In this document: piece by piece, positions 54,471 through 64,000 of the stretch
Layout: the number at the start of each line of letters is the position of its first letter
How positions within the stretch are numbered: position 1 is the stretch's first letter
Source of the DNA: Leptidea sinapis
Taxonomy: Eukaryota > Arthropoda > Insecta > Lepidoptera > Pieridae
DNA length: 64,000 nucleotides
NCBI RefSeq assembly: GCF_905404315.1
Contig: NC_066287.1
Span: 558,001 to 622,000 of the forward strand
Reading direction: 5' to 3'
Program-made: the position numbers and the translations under genes
Notes under the pieces: generated by a model
Database searches by the model: none
The model's input: the letters and a program-made list of their open reading frames with translations, nothing else
Told to the model about the DNA's origin: nothing

Positions 54471-57198
54471 TTTTTTTTTGCGGAATAGGAGGACAAACGA
54501 GCGTACGGGTCACCTGGTGTTAAGTGATCACCGCCGCCCACATTCTCTTGCAACACCAGAGGAATCACAAGAGCGTTGCCGGCCTTAAAGGAAGATGTAC
54601 GCGCTTTTTTGAAGGTACCCGTGTCGTATCGTCCCGGAAACACCGCACAAGGAAGCTCATTCCACAGCGTTGTAGTACGCGGAAGAAAGCTCCTTGAAAA
54701 CCGCACTGTGAAGGACCGCCACACATCCAGATGGTGGGGACGATATCCTAACTTGTGGCGTGTCGTACGAAGGTGGAATTCGGCGGCAGGAATCAGGTTA
54801 AACAGCTCTTCGGAACACTCCCTGTGATAAATGCGGTAGAAGATATACAATGAAGCGACGTCTCTACGCAACGCCAAGTGATCCAGCCGTTCGCAGAGCA
54901 CTGGGTCCCCGACAATTCGAGCTGCTCTGCGTTGCACGCGGTCAATGAAAGATCGAGCTGATACTGGGGTGCGCCAGACCAGAGATGACAGCAATTCTCC
55001 ATGTGGCCGGCTTGAAGTATTGCCGTGCTCTATTGATGACGCCCTTCGAAGCCAATTTGGCTTTGCCCTCCAGATGGCCACGAAATTGGCAATCGCCCGA
55101 GATTTCGAGACTCAGTATTCCGATACTAGGCGAGGCTTTATGGGAAGTGTTGTCGAAGAGCGGTGATACGTCAAATGGGGTTTTTTTAGTGGTAAACGCG
55201 CAAATTTGAGTCTTCTGGGGGTTAAATTGGACAAGGTTCAATTTACCCCATTCCGCGACCTTCTCGAGAGAGGACTCGATAGAAGACACAAGTTTCTCCC
55301 GGCACTGGTCGACGATTTCCCGAGAGAGACCTGCATAGCCCGTGTATACGGCATCACCAGTGCTGTCGTCTGCATAGCAATGTATGTTGTAGGTGTCCAA
55401 CATATCACTGATTTGCAGAAGAAACAGCGTAGGAGAAAGCACACAGCCTTGGGGCACTCCAGCATTCACGGGCTTCGGGTTCGAGCAATATCCGTCGACA
55501 ACGACCTGTATGCTGCGCCCAGTGAGGAAGCTGGAGGTCCACTTGCACAAACTTTCGGGAAGCCCAAATGATGGAAGTTTTAAAGATGGAAGAAGATGAT
55601 AGATAGACCTTCGCTATATCCAGGCTAACTGCCAGGCCTTCCCCCTTGCTTTCAATAGCCGCCGCCCATCAATGTGTTAGGTATACCAGAACATCTCCTG
55701 CCGACCGACAATGGCGAAAGCCGTATTGTCGGTTGTTGATCAACTGGTGACCTTCTAGATATACTGATTATGCTCTCCATGATTTTGGAGAGCAGGGAGG
55801 TAATAGCAATAGGCCTGTAGTTTGCCGGATCCGAACTGTCTCCTTTTTTTTGGATCTGATGGACAAGGGCTGACTTCCAATAGTCAGGGACTACGCCTTT
55901 GGAATAAGAGTGCCGGAATAAATGCGTTAGCATCGGCGTCAACTCAGGGGCACACGTTCTAAGCATGATTGGAGAAATGCCATTCGGCCCGCTCGACTTC
56001 CTGACGTCCAACGAAAACAGAGCTCGCCTAACAGTTTTCTGTCTGAACTGTACTTTAGGCAAAGAGCTCTGACACCGCGGGATGGTCGGCGGTGTTTTTC
56101 CGTTGTCGTCAAGAGTCGAGTTGGAGGCAAAAAGAGCGCAAAGGAGATCAGCTTTCTCTTTTGCCGTATGGGCCAGGGTGTCATTTCTCATGTGCAACGG
56201 CGGCAGGGACAGCTGGTTGAAGTTAACCGAAAACCAGCTTTTGACAACGACCAGAACTTGCGTGTTCCGGTCGGGTAACTGGAAAGCTGCTCGCCGATTT
56301 TGACGACGTGCTTCGATTTCGCACGGGCAATTTGCCGCTTAAAAAATCTGGAGGCACGGTTATATTTCCTCTTAAGAATTTTGCAGTTCGGATCCTTTGT
56401 GCCCAGCGTCGCAACCCAAGTTCGATAGGCCTGTTTTTGCAGTCAGATGCTGATTTAACTGACGCATCGAACCAGGGCTGTGATCTGCCACCAGTCGGTA
56501 CTACAGAGCTTGGTATAAAAATATCCATGCCCTGTATCACATCGGCTACTGCAACGGCGCAGGCACTAGGATCATCAGAAGGGAAACAAACCTTGACCCA
56601 AGGGTAGGATGCAAAAAAGGAACGCATCCTATCCCAATCTGCTGACTTGTAGTGCCAAACGCGGCGGGTCGCTGGTGGTCTGCGAGTTGGCGTCGGATAG
56701 GCACTACACTCCTGACCAGGCAATGGTCGGACGTTCCGAGAGGAGCGTCGACAAAGACCTAATAACCATCGGTATGTGTAGTCTGCAGAAGATCTAATAA
56801 GGACGGTATGTGGTCATCCACATCTGGGAGCCGCGTTGGTGACTCAACCACTTGGGTCACACCATACGCCAATACAAAATTATGCACAGATCGCCCTGCG
56901 TAGTCTGTGGTGCGTGATCCAAGCCATTCGGCATTGTGCCCGTGAAATCACCCAAGACTACGATTTCAGCGAAGGGAATCTGTGCAAGCACGTCGTCAAT
57001 TGCCGCTTGAACGCAGCCCATGAGTTGATCGGTTTCTGCGTTACCTCTATGGGGCCTGTAGACACACGCATAGATGCGGACGCGGTCGTCTAAATCTACG
57101 CGCAGCCAGAGAGTAGACAGGTCCCTACCCTCAAAATTGCCGAGACGGCGACAGCAGATATCCTCCCTAACGTACACACATACCCCAGTGTGAGGCAA
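54458..57198 (-). pseudogene. LINE J2 ORF2 (endonuclease and RT, heavily broken)
   Basis: Fragments reading minus: GVCVYVREDICCRRL and RIYACVYRPHRGNAETDQL (57198-56857), a linker with RSQPWFDASVKSA (56723-56223), VRKSSGPNGISPIMLRTCAP and VHQIQKKGDSSDPANYRPIA (56197-55652), [20 protein letters not shown] and [20 protein letters not shown] (55550-54942), and [20 protein letters not shown] (55081-54458). The GDFN block is frameshifted to GDFTG. At least five frame changes. Confidence 0.87.
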
Positions 57199-57233
57199 AA
57201 AATTGTGCTCAATTTTGTACCCGGGGTAAGTTT
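54471..57233 (-). mobile_element. LINE J2, jockey/CR1-type, inserted in LINE H
   Basis: The minus-strand 3' end is an A10 tract at 54471-54480 directly next to LINE H sequence. The body covers the 3' UTR, RT and part of the endonuclease, up to 57233 where LINE P3 interrupts it inside the YPGYKIEHNF block. Same family as J1 but with many more frameshifts. Confidence 0.85.
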
Positions 57234-57354
57234 ATTTTATTTATTTATTAAACATCACAAAATCCACAGAACTTAAATAAGGTTATAATAATACTATTTT
57301 GTAGGACTTACATCTAATATCGGATTTATAATATTTATAATAAGACATGATATT

Positions 57355-57420
57355 TGTGCGTGTGTGGTTTGTTGAGTGTGTGTATGTGTATGTGTGAGTG
57401 TGTGTGTGTGTGTTTGTGAA
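57355..57420. repeat. (TG)n-rich microsatellite in LINE P3 3' UTR
   Basis: Irregular TG/TGTA repeats. The comparable CA-rich stretch in LINE P2 (30340-30395, opposite strand sense as expected) suggests the simple repeat is part of the family's 3' UTR. Confidence 0.8.
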
Positions 57421-57981
57421 TTACTCTAAATTTAACCTTCCTTTAGATTTTTATTAACACTCCTTTTAAAGCAGCCTTTACTGTTATTCAAAAGTTCAGT
57501 ACTGTGGAATTGATTATTATAGTTGCATAGAGTGCGACAGATTACCGAATTTTCATAATAATTAGTGTGACTCAGCGGGACTTGGAATAGAGACGTGTGT
57601 CTAGTGCGAACTGACGGCACTCGTAATTGTATGAATAGTTCAGTTAGCTCTGTACTGTCGATCCTACCATGAACTATGTTATGAAGGAAAGAGAGATCCA
57701 GAACCTTGCGCCTGTCCTCATGTCATCATATTGTGAAACCTGCAAGATTCGGGGTAGTCCACATAACTGTGTTGTGCGCGATAGCTGATATGTTTTAAAA
57801 ATTTTCCTTGTATGTTTTCAATTTCTTGGACATGTGTTATGTATCGTGGGTTCCATATATTGCTGCAATATTCAAGAATACTTCTTACGTAAGCATAATA
57901 TAATATTTTGAATACATTTTATCTCTGAGAAAGGTTTACTGACGCGCAGAATAAATCCCAAATTTTTGTATGACCTGGTGA

Positions 57982-59049
57982 CTATTTCTGATAGGCGTTC
58001 ATTAAAACTCCTAGGTCATGGATTAGGTTAGTTTGCTGAATGATCGTGCTATCTATATTGTAATTGAAGTTGATGGTGCTTTTCTTTCTGGTGAAAGTAA
58101 TAAACTTGCATTTGCTTACATTAATTTTAATTTTATTAGTCTTATAGTAATTGTTCAATTTATTTAGGTCAGTTTGGAGTTTAAGACAGTCAGTTGGATT
58201 ATTAATTCGTAAATAGATTTTTGTGTCGTCTGCGTACATGAGAAATTTTGCGTATTGAAAGCATTTTCCTACATCATACAAGTATGCGGCATATAACAAA
58301 GGTGAGAGTGCTGAGCCTTGTGGTACGCCGGAAGGGTTGTCTGTGTAGTCTGCCCACCTACTACTACTGCCTGGCTGCGATTGCGCAAGTAAGATTCAGT
58401 CCATCTCAAGAGATCACGATGATTCGTAGCAGGATGGTGTGGTCTACTCGGTCGAAGGCTTTCTCAAAGTCCGTGTAGACATGCAATATGTCGTTAGTGA
58501 AGATGGGTAGGTTAGTGTTAGTGGATCGACATTTTATAAATCCATTTTGTTGTGCAGGTATATTGCAATACAACGTTCGATAAAAATATTGATGAGCTAT
58601 TTTGCCATCAGTTTACTAAGGGTATTAAGTATTGAGATCGGGCGATAGTTCTCAATGGATGTCTTCGTGCCCTTTTTGTGAATAGGTACTATATGGGCCG
58701 TTTTCCAAATTTTCGGGAAGTAACCCTCACGAAAACATCGGTTGAACAGACATGAAATAGGCTGCGCAATACACTTCGCACACTTGGCGTAAAACAACGC
58801 TGGTATTCCATCACTACCGGCTCCTTTAGTAGTATCAATGTTTTTGAGTAGTTTCATTATAAAATTTTCATTCGTATGAATAGTGTGTAGTGGATCGTGA
58901 GCAACAATATTTCCAGGCAAGGCTTGATCGTTAGATGAACTATTAAAATTCCTAGAGAAAAAATTTATATTTATATTATTGCATATTTCCTTTTCCGAAG
59001 TGAATGGACGGAAGTGATGGCCTCCGGTCCTCGACACTAACCTATGCAA
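57982..59049 (-). pseudogene. LINE P3 reverse transcriptase (broken)
   Basis: 59049-58597: IDTTKGAGSDGIPALFY, TAHIVPIHKKGTKTSIENYR and PISILNTLSKLM; a broken middle with TFKAFDRV-like sequence near 58450 and GVPQGS-like sequence near 58320; then 58299-57982 with FLMYADDTKIYLRI and INVSKCKFITFTRKKS, LIHDLGVLMN. Confidence 0.85.
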
Positions 59050-59051
59050 AA

Positions 59052-59255
59052 AATAGCGGCACTAGGCCGCTACTTCACGCCGGTATTCTGTGCGAGTGTG
59101 GTAATTGACCCGGACGCGTCTGGCCCCATTGTGCTGCCGTCATAAGACGGCAGCGTGACTCTCCCACTTTTAAAAAGCCCTTAGTCGCCTCTTACGACAC
59201 CCATGGGCCTGGGACTCCCCTATTCTTTTTACGCCCCGGGAAAAGTACAGGGCAG
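59052..59255 (-). repeat. LINE 5' UTR-like fragment
   Basis: On the minus strand: GGAGTCCCAGGCCCATGGGT, CGTAAGAGGCGACTAAGGGC, GTGGGAGAGTCACGCTGCCG and GGCGTGAAGTAGCGGCC. I recognise this as the start of a lepidopteran LINE. The TGAAATAGCGGC block at 46420-46435 upstream of J1 is similar, so this may be the far 5' end of J2 left beyond the P3 insertion, with about 0.4 kb of ORF2 missing. Confidence 0.55.
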
Positions 59256-59466
59256 ATCAAGTATATATTTAAAATTTTACATCTATTTTATATATATATA
59301 TATTTTTTTCATGTACCTTCATTTTTTGGAATTTTTCACTTTGGTTGTTTTGCATGCTTAGTCATAGAAACCTAAGGTAATATTATATTGTATATTTATG
59401 TAAAATTCTCATGTAAGTGATTTTATGTTAAATCTTATGAGAATAAATGTCTTTAAACCGAACCGA
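59256..59466 (+). repeat. LINE 3' tail, plus strand
   Basis: AT-rich sequence ending GAGAATAAATGTCTTTAAACCGAACCGAA, a typical 3' terminus of an insect LINE with an AATAAA signal and short repeated tail. The body is absent. Confidence 0.5.
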
Positions 59467-59665
59467 ATATAGGCATTACTGACAGCTACCTATGCAGGGC
59501 CTGAATGGTGGCAGAGGAAATTGCTGCGAATGTACTTCTGCATTGTCCAGGTGTAGCAACTTACCGGGCTCAACAACTTGGTACCCCAAACACACTCCCG
59601 GTAGTCTTTAGGAAGGAGAAGAGGTTATTAAGGTTTCTGGAGGAATTCGGGTGGCACGAATAACA
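59467..59665 (+). pseudogene. LINE H, third segment (C-terminal zinc motif and stop)
   Basis: Encodes GITDSYLCRA, AEEIAANVLLHCPGVATYRA and RLLRFLEEFGWHE then a stop, the Cys-x2-Cys/His/Cys tail of RNase-H LINEs. It follows logically on 54470 (GHGPTDK), showing that about 5 kb (J2, P3 and tails) was inserted between. Confidence 0.85.
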
Positions 59666-59689
59666 AATACGTTCGCACACACGCAAAAT

Positions 59690-59850
59690 AGGCGCACAGT
59701 CGTCGAGTTGCGGAGATTAGCTCGATTATACCATGCCATGGTCGCTGTCCGAGCTAAATTAGCTACGCTGCGCCGTCCGCGTCGTCAAAGATTTTGTATG
59801 TACCAATCCTAGCGCTCCGCCTAGACGTAGGTATAAATATTTATACCGCT
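59690..59850 (+). repeat. dispersed repeat shared with 32205-32420
   Basis: GTATGTACCAATCCTAGCGC and the following TCCGCCTAGACG block match the inverted sequence near 32215-32260. GC-richer than the surroundings. Confidence 0.6.
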
Positions 59851-60186
59851 GACTTTTACTACTGTTCTTTTACTTGTATATTGGCAAAGATGTAGTAAAT
59901 TTGATGACAAACAATATATTTATACTTGTTGCTACCAAATTGAACTCTGCAATCGCTCTTAACGTTATCGCTGTTGTTAAATACCACATCGTTATCTCAG
60001 TTTAAGTACTGTTTATAACATGATTATAATATTGAGGCGTGGTTTCACTTGTAGCGATAAAAAATAATGAGCGTATTATCACAATAATTTAAAGGCCAAG
60101 AGTTTTTAATCACAAAAAAAAATTAAGATCGGGATGATTACTGTGTCCCTAAATTCTTCACCTCTACTAGCTGAAACTATGAAGCT
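59851..60186. other. intergenic, nothing recognised
   Basis: AT-rich stretch before LINE E. No coding or repeat signal. Confidence 0.4.
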
Positions 60187-61774
60187 ATGTTGAAAGAAAA
60201 TGTCGGAGAATGTTCTAAATATTTTAAATTTCAATATGTGCACTATACTGAGGTCGTTAAAGTATTTAACTCTTTAAAATTAAAAAATACAATTGACCTC
60301 TGGGGTCATTCTGTCAGTTTAATTAAAACTATAATCTGTGTCATAGCTCCACAATTAGCAATAATATTTAATAAATGTATTCACTGTGGTACCTTTCCTG
60401 ATCTGATGAAATACAGTAAGACAATACCTGTTTTTAAATCAGGTAAAACTAGTGATCTCTCAAATTTTAGACCTATATCTGTATTGCCTGTTTTCAGTAA
60501 AATTTTTGAAAAAATTATTTTAAATCAAATGCAGACACACTTTAGTCCTTTGCTGACGTGTAAACAGTTTGGATTTACGAAAGGTCACTCAACAACTGAT
60601 GCGGGTGTTGAGCTTATTCATCATATCTATGATGCCTGGGAGGATTCAATGGATGCTCTCGGTGTTTTTTGTGATCTATCTAAGGCATTCGATTGTGTCC
60701 AACACGATACTCTTATCAGGAAATTACAACACTATGGCATCAGGAACAATGCGCTGACGCTTATTAGTTCTTATTTAGAAAATAGAATTCAGACTGTTGA
60801 TATCAATGGAAAGCGCGCCCCTGGATCAACCATAAAAATGGGTGTCCCACAGGGTTCAATTCTTGGTCCATTTATATTCTTAATCTATATAAATGATTTG
60901 CCATATTATGTTGTTAAGGATAATTATGAAATTGTTCTATTCGCTGATGACACATGCCTTTTATTTAAGATTAAAAGACGTGAATCAGTCTTGGATGATG
61001 TAAACAATGCTTTGTCCAAAATTTTTCATTGGTTCAATGCTAATAATTTGCTTTTGAATAGTAAGAAAACTAAATGTATTAAATTCATAGCCCCAAATGT
61101 CAGTCAGGTGAATTCAAATGTACTTGTGAATGGGGAGTACTTGGAACTTGTAGACACCACAGTTTTTTTTGGGTATTACTTTAGACGCAAAACTCCAATG
61201 GCGTCCACATATAGCTGGTTTGGCGAATAGGCTTAGTTCTGCAGCATTTGCTGTAAGGAAAATTCGCTAGCTCACAAACGAAGACACGGCACGTGTCGTA
61301 TATTTTAGTTATTTTCATACTGTTATGTCTTACGGTGTATTACTGTGGGGACACGTTAGTGATATTCAAACGATTTTTGCGCTGCAGAAAAGAGCTGTTC
61401 GAGCCATCTACAATCTGTCCAGTAGAGATTCGTTGAGAGATCAATTTAAGGAGATCAACATATTAACAGTACCTTGTCAATACATATTTGAAAACCTAAT
61501 ATTTGTGCATAAAAATATAGATCGTTTTAAAAAAATCAGTGTCATTCATAACTGCAACACTAGAACTAAACATAATCTTGCTCTGATTCACACAAGGCTA
61601 ACGAAAATAGACAAATCATTCAGAGGACAATGTGTCCGTTTTTATAATAAAATCCCTGAAGAAATTTGCAAACTACAATTAAAAAAGTTTAAAATATTTG
61701 TTAAACAGAAACTTTTAAAAAAAGCTTATTATACAATTAAAGATTATATAACAGATAAAAGTGCACGGGATTAA
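60187..61774 (+). pseudogene. LINE E reverse transcriptase (one frameshift, one stop)
   Basis: 60187-61230 (347 codons): TIPVFKSGKTSDLSNFRPIS, KQFGFTKGHSTTDAGVEL, FCDLSKAFDCVQHDTLI, MGVPQGSILGPFIFLIYIND, VLFADDTCLLF (catalytic box) and LNSKKTKCIKF. A run of eight T at about 61164 shifts the frame just before the LGITLD-type block; a TAG near 61268 follows; 61325-61774 resumes with MSYGVLLWGHVSDIQTIFAL and QKRAVRAIYNL. Confidence 0.88.
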
Positions 61775-61897
61775 AGCAATGTAAATAATTTTAAGATCTG
61801 CATACTATTTTAATTTATAAGCAATAGTATTATTCTATTATTTGTATATTTTCTTGACTTCAAAAAGTGATGCGGTTATCCTATTTGAATTTGAATT
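60187..61897 (+). mobile_element. LINE E, jockey/CR1-group fragment
   Basis: 5'-truncated LINE: RT in two open parts, a short 3' UTR with TTATCCTATTTGAATTTGAATT at its end. It is not family P, J, H or D by motif wording. No target duplication was found. Confidence 0.82.
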
Positions 61898-63177
61898 AGA
61901 ATAATGGCTAAGCATGGTTTTGTGGTGAATGTTGTGCATAGTTAATAATTGAATTAAATCACTTTTACCAATTTCGTATATTAGGGCTGTAATTACCTAA
62001 TAATAGGTTGGATAAAAAGGTTCTTTGCCTTTCAAAAATGCAGACTTCGTAGTATATAACCATAAATTTGACTTCTTTCAAAATATGGTTTGGTGCATGA
62101 CTATGAACGTAGTGTTTAAATTGTCTTTGCATGACTATAAATGAAGTTATCGATAAGGGAGTGAAAACTAGAGATGGTGTGATCGGGATTGATATAGTAC
62201 ATGTAGTGAATTATATATGCGTTCACTGAGTACATTTATTAGTTACCAATTAATTAATAGGTCGTTAAAGTAAATTTCACCTATTATCTCTTTCAGTGGC
62301 ATAATTACATTCTAAAGGTTGGATGAGCACAAATGAAATCAAGACGTTGTACTATATTTCGAAAATTAAAATATTAATTATATTTTATTTTTATTACAAA
62401 AAATTTCAAAGTGTCGAACAGAGATTTGTAAAAGAGAAATTTAGTAGCGATGGAGTGATTCACATTCGTTTTGTGTAAAGGTTATTATTATAAAAATTAC
62501 ACAATTTGACCATGAGTTTAATTTACAGGATCTAATGCAATGTTTCAGTTAAAGTGCAATTTGATTGTGGGTCAGAAAGGTCCTGGATAGGTTCAACTAT
62601 TAATTGGCAACCTTTGGGACAGATGAGGTCATAAGGAGTATGGGAAACTATAAGGAAGTTGCGGCATCTGTACAGCACGATTCCGGCAGATATTATCAGA
62701 AGAGATCGGCAAAGCTTGATTAGAGAATAATTTAATTACATAATAAGCTACTGCTTGGTAATGGTATGATGTGGCATGCGCTTCAAATTTTTGTTTAAAA
62801 ATCCTCCCAATGACACTACGGCCCTTTTGCAGAAACCGTCTCAATACGTGATCTGTGTTCAAATGTATTTTGTATCTTTTATGCACAGGTATAAAAACGG
62901 TCGTATGCAACGTTATGAGAAATCTCTTTTAACAGAGACCGTAATTTCAGTACTATGTTCATTGCCATAAGCTGTTTTAATAAAACGCTTTCACTATGAC
63001 ACAACATTATAAACACGTCATATACGCGCCAATTACGGGACAACCGCTTATCACACGCCTACTCTGTCTATATTATACTCAATTCTACTTATAAGTATCC
63101 GCCTGCCGTATTCGCCTGATCGCAATTCTAAATTCAAATCATTCAAAACAAATCTCCGCCGGGAGTGAACGTGTACA
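61898..63177. other. intergenic, 1.3 kb, and upstream region of the next gene
   Basis: Two overlapping short frames near 62629-62970 have no motif. Close to 63178 there are TATATTATACTC (63068) and CTTATAAGTATCC (63090) stretches that could be TATA-like elements, but spacing cannot be judged without a known transcription start. Confidence 0.35.
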
Positions 63178-63294
63178 ATGTTGAAAAACAAAAGTTATGT
63201 GTACGGAAGATCAGACAGATATGTGCTAGCAACATTGCATTTTGGTGAATATTTGCTGAAGAAAATATGGCAGAATAAGGATGTTGTTGCATTG
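63178..63294 (+). CDS. first exon of a luciferase-like/4-coumarate-CoA ligase-like acyl-adenylating enzyme
   Basis: 39 codons from ATG to a good splice donor (TTG/GTACGT at 63295). The peptide starts MLKNKSYVYG and contains RYVLATLHFGEYLLKKIWQN and KDVVAL. The pattern Y-V-Y-G, then L-x-F-G-x-(Y/F)-(L/M)-L, then (K/R)-D-x-V-A-L is the N terminus of insect firefly-luciferase-like and 4CL-like AMP-dependent synthetases, which activate fatty or aromatic acids with ATP and CoA, often in peroxisomes. In those proteins the next residues are I-N/D, consistent with a phase-0 junction after VAL. No catalytic motif is within the window, so substrate and exact paralogue are unknown. Confidence 0.7.
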
Positions 63295-63698
63295 GTACGT
63301 TGATTGAAATCCGGTTTTGTTAGCACCTATTAAGCTTGTTGTGATTTTTAATTAAGGAAATCGGAATGAATTTATGTAATTCATAGTCAAATGTTTTTAT
63401 AACTCGTTGAGCGATAATTTATTCAACAGCGTCCTACGTTTGACGAATACGAACATTGAATTGAAATATACTTTTTTATGTTCAATTTGTGCCATCCGGT
63501 AGGCAAAGGTCAAAGACATTACAGACTAGATACATACTTTTGTAGGATAAAAATATAATATGTTATCTCACTGAACAGGCGAGAATATTTTACTTGCTTT
63601 AAACTTCTAAAAATTCACACGATAACTATCTACGAATAGTAAGTTGGTGATTTTTTTGTTATTTAGATTATGGCTAGTCCTATAGAGTTTTATTATAT
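63295..63698 (+). other. intron 1 of the acyl-CoA ligase-like gene, first part
   Basis: AT-rich intronic sequence after the GTACGT donor. No second exon was found before the window end. Confidence 0.5.
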
Positions 63699-64000
63699 TA
63701 CTAGCTGATGCCCCGCGACTACGTCCGCGTACACACAGGACTGAGCACGTAGTAACGACATTCTAATTATTTTTTTATAATAAAAGAACACATAACATAT
63801 GATGCTGTCGCGCCTAATTAATGATTTATTGTGTTCTGCAAAGTCGTAGTACATTGTAATATTATTTTATCTTCAATACTTTTCACAGCATACGCGATGT
63901 AAAGAATATTTTAGGTATTTTTTTACACCTTGGGTTACATTATTGTTCTTTTAGTAAAGAACCCTACATTTTTGGAGAATATATAGCCTATGTCTCCCGG
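63699..64000 (+). repeat. RTE-like dispersed repeat, cut by window end
   Basis: Starts ACTAGCTGATGCCCCGCGAC, TACGTCCGCGT and ends AGCCTATGTCTCCCGG, landmarks of a very abundant lepidopteran repeat. A relative starts at 2652 (CTAGCGGCCCGC, TAGCCTATGTC). Confidence 0.6.

Larger units (their letters stand above)
57234..59050 (-). mobile_element. LINE P3 fragment, inserted in LINE J2
   Basis: The minus-strand 3' end at about 57234 has an AAATAAATAAAATAAA tail, followed inward by a TG/CA-rich 3' UTR (57355-57420), RT C-terminal remnants, the YADD region and the start of RT at 59049. Family P by motif style and the CA-rich 3' UTR it shares with P2. 5'-truncated before the RT. Confidence 0.8.

Noticed and set aside
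62629..62970. Overlapping 93-codon minus and 64-codon plus frames as exons of a host gene
   Set aside because: No recognisable motif and no convincing splice sites; could not be supported.

Overview
The window is nuclear DNA of an insect, almost certainly a moth or butterfly (Lepidoptera). The basis is two conserved genes split by long AT-rich introns with GT-AG or GC-AG junctions, plus many repeat families I recognise as typical of Lepidoptera: jockey/CR1-type LINEs, RTE tails, Tc1/mariner elements, a tRNA-derived SINE and fold-back repeats. There are no bacterial features, operons or CRISPR arrays.

Three host genes can be supported. HINT1 (histidine triad nucleotide-binding protein) is on the minus strand, with coding exons at 11577-11687, 10495-10606 and 539-699 (127 aa). 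MGAT1 (N-acetylglucosaminyltransferase I, the Golgi enzyme that opens hybrid and complex N-glycan synthesis) is on the plus strand in nine coding exons from 17199 to 39673 (438 aa). The two are divergent across a 5.5 kb intergenic region. A third gene, a luciferase-like/4-coumarate-CoA ligase-like acyl-adenylating enzyme, begins at 63178 with one exon and runs off the right edge. The three proteins have unrelated roles and nothing suggests they act together.

Layout. 0.5-11.7 kb: HINT1, whose large intron 2 holds a 5 kb CR1-like LINE (P1) and a decayed mariner. 11.7-17.2 kb: intergenic DNA with a probable 4.7 kb long-TIR element (12-bp flanking direct repeats) that contains a hAT element with a perfect 8-bp duplication, a 100-bp tandem repeat, a possible solo LTR and a 21-bp minisatellite. 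17.2-39.7 kb: MGAT1; intron 2 carries a three-level nest (Tc1-like element containing LINE P2 containing a mariner), intron 4 carries a 36-bp perfect palindrome and a 94-bp minisatellite, and exon 7 sits between two direct copies of a SINE-like repeat. 39.7-63.2 kb: a gene-free interval built from LINEs: RTE and RNase-H LINE fragments, a mariner, a near full-length jockey/CR1-type LINE (J1, 43.2-46.5 kb), and a nest at 51.1-59.7 kb in which one RNase-H LINE is split by two other LINEs, one of them split again.

LINE labels used here: family P (PHD finger plus FP25K-like ORF1), family J (jockey/CR1 type), family H (RNase H type), D and E (further RT lineages). Clade names are tentative, since no alignment or database search was possible. 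Many TE boundaries are approximate; TIR and TSD positions marked exact were read base by base.
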